Part shown: positions 59,739-64,000 of the stretch, piece after piece
Numbering within the stretch: position 1 is the first letter of the stretch
Layout of the letters: each line of letters opens with the position of its first letter
Source of the DNA: Salipiger profundus
GTDB lineage: Bacteria > Pseudomonadota > Alphaproteobacteria > Rhodobacterales > Rhodobacteraceae
Reading direction: 5' to 3'
Assembly: GCF_001969385.1 (NCBI RefSeq)
Contig: NZ_CP014796.1
Location: forward strand, 1,505,501-1,569,500
DNA length: 64,000 nucleotides
The notes under the pieces: model-generated
Database searches by the model: none
Seen by the model: only the letters and a program-made list of their open reading frames with translations
What the model was told of the DNA's origin: nothing
Position numbers and translations under genes: made by a program

Positions 59739-59855
59739 AGGGGGCTCTGCCCCCTCTGCGGCTGCGCCGCATTCACCCCCGAGGGTATTTGGAAAGAGAA
59801 GAAGGGCCGGGCGTGCGCGCGGGCCTCTTCTGGCGGGCATATATCCCCGCCGGAG
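59739..59855. repeat. Structured intergenic repeat, copy R4 (inverted)
   Basis: It is a long copy in the opposite orientation to R1 and R2: AGGGGGCTCTGCCCCC, GCGGC-TGC-GCCGC, CCCCCGAGGGTATTTGGAAAGAGAAGAA, a GC-rich loop and then CTTCTGGCGGGCATATATCCCCGCC. Both arms of the outer inverted repeat seen in R1 are recognisable. It follows the ABC ATPase gene. Confidence 0.75.
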
Positions 59856-59990
59856 GCTGTCGGGATGATGCCGTCTTCGGGGCTCGAGGCGGGAGGCGTC
59901 AGGTCACCGCTCGCGGCGAGCCACCGCCCAGGGGCGGTGGCGAGATGTCGTGAGCGGCCGATAGGCCGCGCCGACGGATCTGTTCGAGGA

Positions 59991-60359
59991 TCAGGCGGGG
60001 GCGAGCATGCGGCCGAGGTCGCGGCCGCCGAGGATGTGGACATGCAGGTGCGGTACTTCCTGCACGCCGTGCCGGCCCGCGTTCGAGATCATCCGGAAGC
60101 CGTCGGCCGCGACGCCCTTCATCTTGCAGACCTTCGCGATGGTGCGGGTATAGTCGAGGATCTCGGCGTCCGAGGCGTTGGCGGCGAAATCGTCGTAGTT
60201 GACGTATTTGCCCCGCGGGATCACCAGCACATGGATCGGCGCCTGCGGGCGGATGTCGTTGAAGGCGAGACTGTGGTCGGTCTCGAGCACGGTGTCGTTG
60301 GGGATCTCTCCGCGCAGGATCTTTGCGAAGATGTTCTCGTCGTCGTAGGTATAGGCCAT
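59991..60359 (-). CDS. HIT-family (HINT-like) nucleotide hydrolase
   Basis: The 122-residue protein has FAKILRGEIPNDTVLETD, HVLVIPRGKY and the triad HLHVHILGG. HINT proteins hydrolyse nucleoside phosphoramidates and AMP conjugates in the cytoplasm. It is 7 bases downstream of the GT14 gene and probably co-transcribed with it. Confidence 0.93.
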   Translation of the reverse strand: MAYTYDDENIFAKILRGEIPNDTVLETDHSLAFNDIRPQAPIHVLVIPRGKYVNYDDFAANASDAEILDYTRTIAKVCKMKGVAADGFRMISNAGRHGVQEVPHLHVHILGGRDLGRMLAPA

Positions 60360-60366
60360 CGGGTCC

Positions 60367-61944
60367 TCAATCGGCGAACAGGTGGTCGGTCTCGGCGAGC
60401 GTTTCCGCCGTGTCCCCGGGCACCCCGAGGAAGGCGGCGATTGCGCGCGCGTTGGTTTCGGGCGGGTCGATCTCGCGCAGGCGCAGGTGGTTGTCGAACT
60501 GCGCGTCGCGGATGCGGTCGCTCTCGTGCACCATGTCGTTGCGGATCGTCGGCAGCAAGCGGTTCAGCGTCTCGCGCGGGGTCCGGTCGCCGGCGAGCCC
60601 CACCCGCATGGCGTGGCCGACGAGGAACACGTCGGAGACCTGGCACTCGACTTCGAGCAGGCGCGTCACTGCGCGGTCACGACAGAAGTCCTCGATCAGG
60701 TCGAGGTTCGAGGGATCGAGGCAGACGAGAAGCCGGTCGCTCTCGTAGTAATCGAACAGCATTCGCACCAGCGCGCGGCGGTGGCGGTGGCGCTTCTCGA
60801 CGCTCGACTGGATGCCGCCGAGGTCGGGCAGGGCGCAGCTTTCCTCGTTGAAGAGATAGTCGATGCAGGGGATGTCGGTCATCTGCCTGACACGCTGCAC
60901 CAGCCGCTTGGCCACGTGCCATTTCTTGCAGACCACGATCAGCAGCTCGCGCTCGCGGCCGAGCGAGCTTTCGGTTTCCCAGAAGCGCGGCGCGAAGCGG
61001 CGGCCGATGCGGCCCTTCTCGGCGAGGAAACGGTGCAGCGAGCGGCCTTCGTTCGAGATCCGGAACCGCGCGCCCTCGGCGGCGTAGAGCACGCCGAGCC
61101 GGCGCTTGAGTTCGCGCGCCTCCGGGCTGATCTTGCGGGCGAAGAGGAAATCCTGGCTGAGCAGGAGGTCGTAGTGGTCGTTGTAGAAGGCCACCGGCAT
61201 GCCGTAATCGGTGAACATCAGGAAGGTGAGGGTGCGGCTCTCGATTTCCTGTTCGGGCACAAGATGGCGCACGAGGGTCTGGAAGAACGTCTCGTCGGGG
61301 ATCCAGGTGGTGCGGAAGAAGCGCATCACGTCGGGTCGCTGGCGGCAGAAGTCGAGGATCCATTCGATGGTGCGGCGGCGCAGGCACCACCATTGCGAGC
61401 CGATCATCACCTCGAGGTCGGCGGGTATCTCGCGGGTGAGGCCGAGCCGCTTCTGCAGTTCGAACGTCGCGTAGAACCGTCGTTTCTGGGTGCGTTCGTT
61501 GAACCAGTGGCGATAGACCAGTCGCTCTTTCTTCCAGCCGGTCTTGATCCAGTCGGACTGGAAGTAGTCGAAGCTCTCGATGTAGTCGACGTCGCGCCGG
61601 TCGAGGAATTCATGCGCGTATTCCGCCGACTTGATCGCCATGCAATCGCCCGAGAGCATGTAGAAATGGGTCGCACGGGGAAAGGCCTCGGCCGCGGCCT
61701 CGACGGCGTGGAGCGTGGCCTGCACGAGGGACCATTCGCCCCAGCCGCAGCGGATGCGTTTTTTCGCGAAGGTCACGTTTGGGTTGTCCGCAAGCGCCGC
61801 GCGGATCCGGTCGAAGGCTGCCCGGGGCGCGCTGGCGTCGAAGTGGATCGCCATGTAGTCGCCGACGGCGGTCAGGCTCTGCGCCTGCTTGATGATGGCG
61901 TCAGGGTCCTTGTGACACAGAAGGATGAAGGCAATCTTCGCCAT
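60367..61944 (-). CDS. GT14-like beta-N-acetylglucosaminyltransferase with DUF5928-like C-terminus
   Basis: The 525-residue protein starts IAFILLCHKDPDAIIKQAQSL and has HFYMLSGDCMAIKSAEYAHEFL and GSQWWCLRRRTIEWIL, the core-2/I-branching (GT14) pattern. Its C-terminal ~200 residues (from about 320) match a DUF5928-like domain seen in Rhodobacteraceae. It would add branch sugars to surface glycans. It faces the sulfotransferase over 142 bases, suggesting joint glycan decoration. Confidence 0.8.
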   Translation of the reverse strand: MAKIAFILLCHKDPDAIIKQAQSLTAVGDYMAIHFDASAPRAAFDRIRAALADNPNVTFAKKRIRCGWGEWSLVQATLHAVEAAAEAFPRATHFYMLSGDCMAIKSAEYAHEFLDRRDVDYIESFDYFQSDWIKTGWKKERLVYRHWFNERTQKRRFYATFELQKRLGLTREIPADLEVMIGSQWWCLRRRTIEWILDFCRQRPDVMRFFRTTWIPDETFFQTLVRHLVPEQEIESRTLTFLMFTDYGMPVAFYNDHYDLLLSQDFLFARKISPEARELKRRLGVLYAAEGARFRISNEGRSLHRFLAEKGRIGRRFAPRFWETESSLGRERELLIVVCKKWHVAKRLVQRVRQMTDIPCIDYLFNEESCALPDLGGIQSSVEKRHRHRRALVRMLFDYYESDRLLVCLDPSNLDLIEDFCRDRAVTRLLEVECQVSDVFLVGHAMRVGLAGDRTPRETLNRLLPTIRNDMVHESDRIRDAQFDNHLRLREIDPPETNARAIAAFLGVPGDTAETLAETDHLFAD

Positions 61945-62086
61945 TCAGGAAACGGTCTGCCCTAGTTTCGCCCGATAGATCGTATTGATAGCCCTCAACG
62001 GACGTTGAAGAAACCGGGGTCTTCTGCTTTTTTCGGCGCCACTGTCCCGCGGGCAAGACGGGGCTTCTGACCGGAGGCGAGCGCGC

Positions 62087-62905
62087 ATGGGGTTTCCCGG
62101 AACCTGGATGACCGAGAGCGAAAGCATGGTGTATCGGGTCGTGCCGAAATGCGCCTGCTCGACCATCGGCCAGATCATGTATTACTCCGATCACGGGCGT
62201 TTTTTCGACGGTGACATCCACGATGCCGGCCAGGGCCTGCACAAGTGGGCGCGCGAGGACAGTCAGCCGCTGATCCGGGCCAACGTGAAGACCGGCAGCG
62301 CCTACACCTTCACCTGCGTGCGCAATCCCTACGCCCGCGTGCTGTCGAGCTTCTTCGACAAGATCTGCGGCATCCAGCGCAACGGGCGGCGCTACCGGGG
62401 CAACCTCGTGCCGCTGCTGATCCAGAAATACGGCATCGAGGTCGGCGGCGAGGACGGCAGGGAAGAGTTCGACCAGATCCGCAGCTTCCGCCGGTTCCTG
62501 CTGTTCGTGCGCGACACCATCCGCTGGCGCAGGCCGATGGAGCCGGACATCCACTGGTCGGCGGTGTCGGGGCATGTCTCGACCTTCATCGTCAACGGCG
62601 GACGCTACGACCACATCTTCTGGACCGAGAAATTCAACGAGGGCATGCAGGTGGTGCTCGACAATACGCGCACCCCGCATGAGGTCGACCTTTCGGCCAT
62701 TCCGCGTTTCAATGAGTCCGAGGGGCATGGTCCGAAGCGGGCGCATCCGGTCGAGGATTACTTCGACGACCTGTCGATGCATCTGGTCTACGAGATCTAC
62801 AAGCGCGACTTCGAGCTCTTCCGCTACGATTTCGAGAACCCCGCGAACAAGCTACCGGTCGGCGAGATCGACCTCGACGAGGTGCACGCCAAGCTCGGCG
62901 ACTGA
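62087..62905 (+). CDS. Sulfotransferase family protein
   Basis: The 272-residue protein has the PAPS 5'-phosphosulfate loop VVPKCACSTIGQIM near residue 20 and the 3'-phosphate motif TFTCVRNPYARVLSSFFDK near 75, as in carbohydrate sulfotransferases. It probably sulfates a surface glycan. ATG 62087 with GAGG upstream; ATG 62108 and 62126 are in-frame alternatives. The head-to-head GT14 gene suggests a shared target. Confidence 0.85.
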   Translation: MGFPGTWMTESESMVYRVVPKCACSTIGQIMYYSDHGRFFDGDIHDAGQGLHKWAREDSQPLIRANVKTGSAYTFTCVRNPYARVLSSFFDKICGIQRNGRRYRGNLVPLLIQKYGIEVGGEDGREEFDQIRSFRRFLLFVRDTIRWRRPMEPDIHWSAVSGHVSTFIVNGGRYDHIFWTEKFNEGMQVVLDNTRTPHEVDLSAIPRFNESEGHGPKRAHPVEDYFDDLSMHLVYEIYKRDFELFRYDFENPANKLPVGEIDLDEVHAKLGD

Positions 62906-62912
62906 GCCCGGT

Positions 62913-63518
62913 CTATCCGTCGGCGCGAAGCGCGCGGCAGGCGATGACGAGGTAGCGCAGCGCGGGCAGTGCCACGACGAGCGCCACGACCGATGCGGCC
63001 GCCCAGGCGGGCAGGGTGACGCCACCGGTCCGCAACCCGTGGTTCAGCGCCACGAGGGCGGTGAGCCAAAGGCTCGCGACGGCGGAAAACCGCATGGAGA
63101 GCGCGGTCACGCGGTGATCCGGGTCGCCGCCCTGCGGTCGACGGGCGGCCAGCAGCAGCGGAAGCAGCGCGAGCAGGTAGAAGGCGGCGATCTCGGCCAC
63201 GGCCATGGTCGCGGCGGCAACCTCGGGGCTGCGCAGGTCGAAGGGACCGACTCCCGGAATGTCGACCGGCGTTCCGGTGCGCAGGCGCGGGCGGCTGAGC
63301 AGGAGGTTTTCCAGCGTCCCGACCAGCAGCGCCACGGGCATCAGGACGATGTTCGGGGCGAAGCCCGTGCCGGGCGTGCGCGGGGTCAGACCGGCGGCGA
63401 CCAAGGCGCCCGGTCGCGCGAGCCATGCGAGCATTGCCAGCGGCACGCTCAGCGGAAGGTTGCGAAGGCCCGTGGTGGCGCCGGTCGCGCCGTTGGGAGA
63501 GGGGCTGGTGGCGGGCAT
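62913..63518 (-). CDS. Membrane protein of unknown function
   Basis: The 201-residue protein has about four to five hydrophobic segments (VPLAMLAWLARPGALVAAGL; IVLMPVALLVGTLENLLL; IAAFYLLALLPLLLAA; VVALVVALPALRYLVIA) with a polar N-terminus. No family recognised. It converges on the sulfotransferase gene with 7 bases between stops. Confidence 0.6.
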   Translation of the reverse strand: MPATSPSPNGATGATTGLRNLPLSVPLAMLAWLARPGALVAAGLTPRTPGTGFAPNIVLMPVALLVGTLENLLLSRPRLRTGTPVDIPGVGPFDLRSPEVAAATMAVAEIAAFYLLALLPLLLAARRPQGGDPDHRVTALSMRFSAVASLWLTALVALNHGLRTGGVTLPAWAAASVVALVVALPALRYLVIACRALRADG

Positions 63519-63607
63519 GGCGGGCCTCGTCGGTTCGAACGATCTGGCCCTATGATTTACCCATGGTCAGGCGCACGCCAAGTCCGGGATACCCGACCCC
63601 GCGCCGA

Positions 63608-64000
63608 TCAGGGCAGCGCCTCGGCGGGGAGGATCGGGAAGAACTGCCCCGAGGACCAGACCCCGAACCACGCCTTGCCGTCGACCGTGGTTCGGGTGCC
63701 TAGATCGACCAGCCGATAGAAGCTCTTGCGGTCGATCAGCGCCTCGAGCCCGGCGCGCACCATGATATAGGGCGCGGGTTCCTCGGTCTCGGGGTCGTGG
63801 GTGACACGCAGGGGATGGTCGGGCCCGGCGACGGCGGTATCGCCGACATGGGTGTGAAAGGTCAGAACCTGGTCTTCGCCCGTCCCGGAGACATCGAAGT
63901 CGGTCGCCACGAAGGGCGCGTCCTCGACCGAGATCCGCCACTTCTCGACCGGCGTCACGAGAAAGAACGCGTCGCCCTCGCGCTTCAGGATCGACGAGAA
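63608..64000 (-). CDS. DUF1285 family protein, 5'-partial
   Basis: The minus-strand frame runs off the right edge of the window. The visible 130 residues include FLVTPVEKWRISVEDAPFV, typical of DUF1285, then YIMVRAGLEALIDRKSFYRLVDL and a C-terminal WFGVWSSGQFFPI. Function unknown. The N-terminus lies beyond base 64000. Confidence 0.8.
   Translation of the reverse strand, partial: FSSILKREGDAFFLVTPVEKWRISVEDAPFVATDFDVSGTGEDQVLTFHTHVGDTAVAGPDHPLRVTHDPETEEPAPYIMVRAGLEALIDRKSFYRLVDLGTRTTVDGKAWFGVWSSGQFFPILPAEALP

Noticed and set aside
1..64000. CRISPR arrays, rRNA genes, insertion sequences, prophage genes
   Set aside because: None were seen: no regularly spaced repeats, no rRNA-like sequence, no transposase or integrase motifs.

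Overview
The window is high-GC DNA (I estimate well above 60 percent) with tightly packed genes, many ATGA or GTGA stop/start overlaps, and gene families typical of the Rhodobacteraceae/Roseobacter group (DUF1523, DUF2794, DUF6478-like, DUF1285, SoeABC, GlcDEF). I read it as chromosomal DNA of a marine-type alphaproteobacterium. I see no phage, transposase, integrase, plasmid or CRISPR sequence. The assignment is inference from gene content; no search was run.

Bases 1-22200 are a natural-product tail followed by a surface-polysaccharide region. An NRPS gene enters from the left edge. Its adenylation domain is interrupted by a luciferase-like monooxygenase, and a 4'-phosphopantetheinyl transferase follows after 4 bases. 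Next come a Wzz-type chain-length protein, a facing CpsD-like tyrosine kinase with a long helical N-terminus, and a coupled five-gene minus-strand cassette (Gfo/Idh/MocA oxidoreductase, SDR epimerase, GT4, GT2, Gfo-SDR fusion). After these lie a WecG/TagA transferase, a coupled acyltransferase-GMC-SDR cassette, a GT4, an O-antigen-ligase/polymerase-like protein and another glycosyltransferase. Together they could build, oxidise, acylate and polymerise an exopolysaccharide. The priming transferase, flippase and outer-membrane exporter are not in view.

Bases 22300-46650 are mainly metabolic. They hold a cytoplasm-facing sulfite dehydrogenase operon (soeABC, with a DUF6882-like gene inserted and a SnoaL-like gene appended), small envelope proteins, creatinase, a succinate-semialdehyde dehydrogenase, a kynurenine-formamidase-like hydrolase and an exported phytase/esterase-like protein behind a three-unit Pho-box-like repeat. 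Then come an Hsp20 with its own heat-shock-type promoter and terminator, two tandem secreted trypsin-like proteases, glycolate oxidase glcDEF, a HemJ-like protein, DUF599, an agmatinase-family ureohydrolase and tRNA-Leu(UAG).

Bases 46650-64000 are mostly housekeeping: a Hint-domain protein, a DMT transporter, a lipoprotein gene broken by one extra G in a homopolymer, a CPBP protease, accD-folC, zapE, an MFS transporter, HAD/UPF0178/AEC genes, a small zinc-finger protein, an ABC ATPase and a HIT protein. A GT14/DUF5928 glycosyltransferase faces a sulfotransferase, and a DUF1285 gene runs off the right edge. Between folC and zapE lies a promoter-to-terminator unit with two coupled microprotein ORFs.

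Four copies of one structured intergenic repeat (near 30.1, 36.7, 42.0 and 59.8 kb) are spread through the metabolic half. The best candidates for something undescribed are the interrupted NRPS module, the Gfo-SDR fusion cassette, the microprotein unit at 53.6-54.0 kb, the repeat family, and the soeABC operon with accessory genes.
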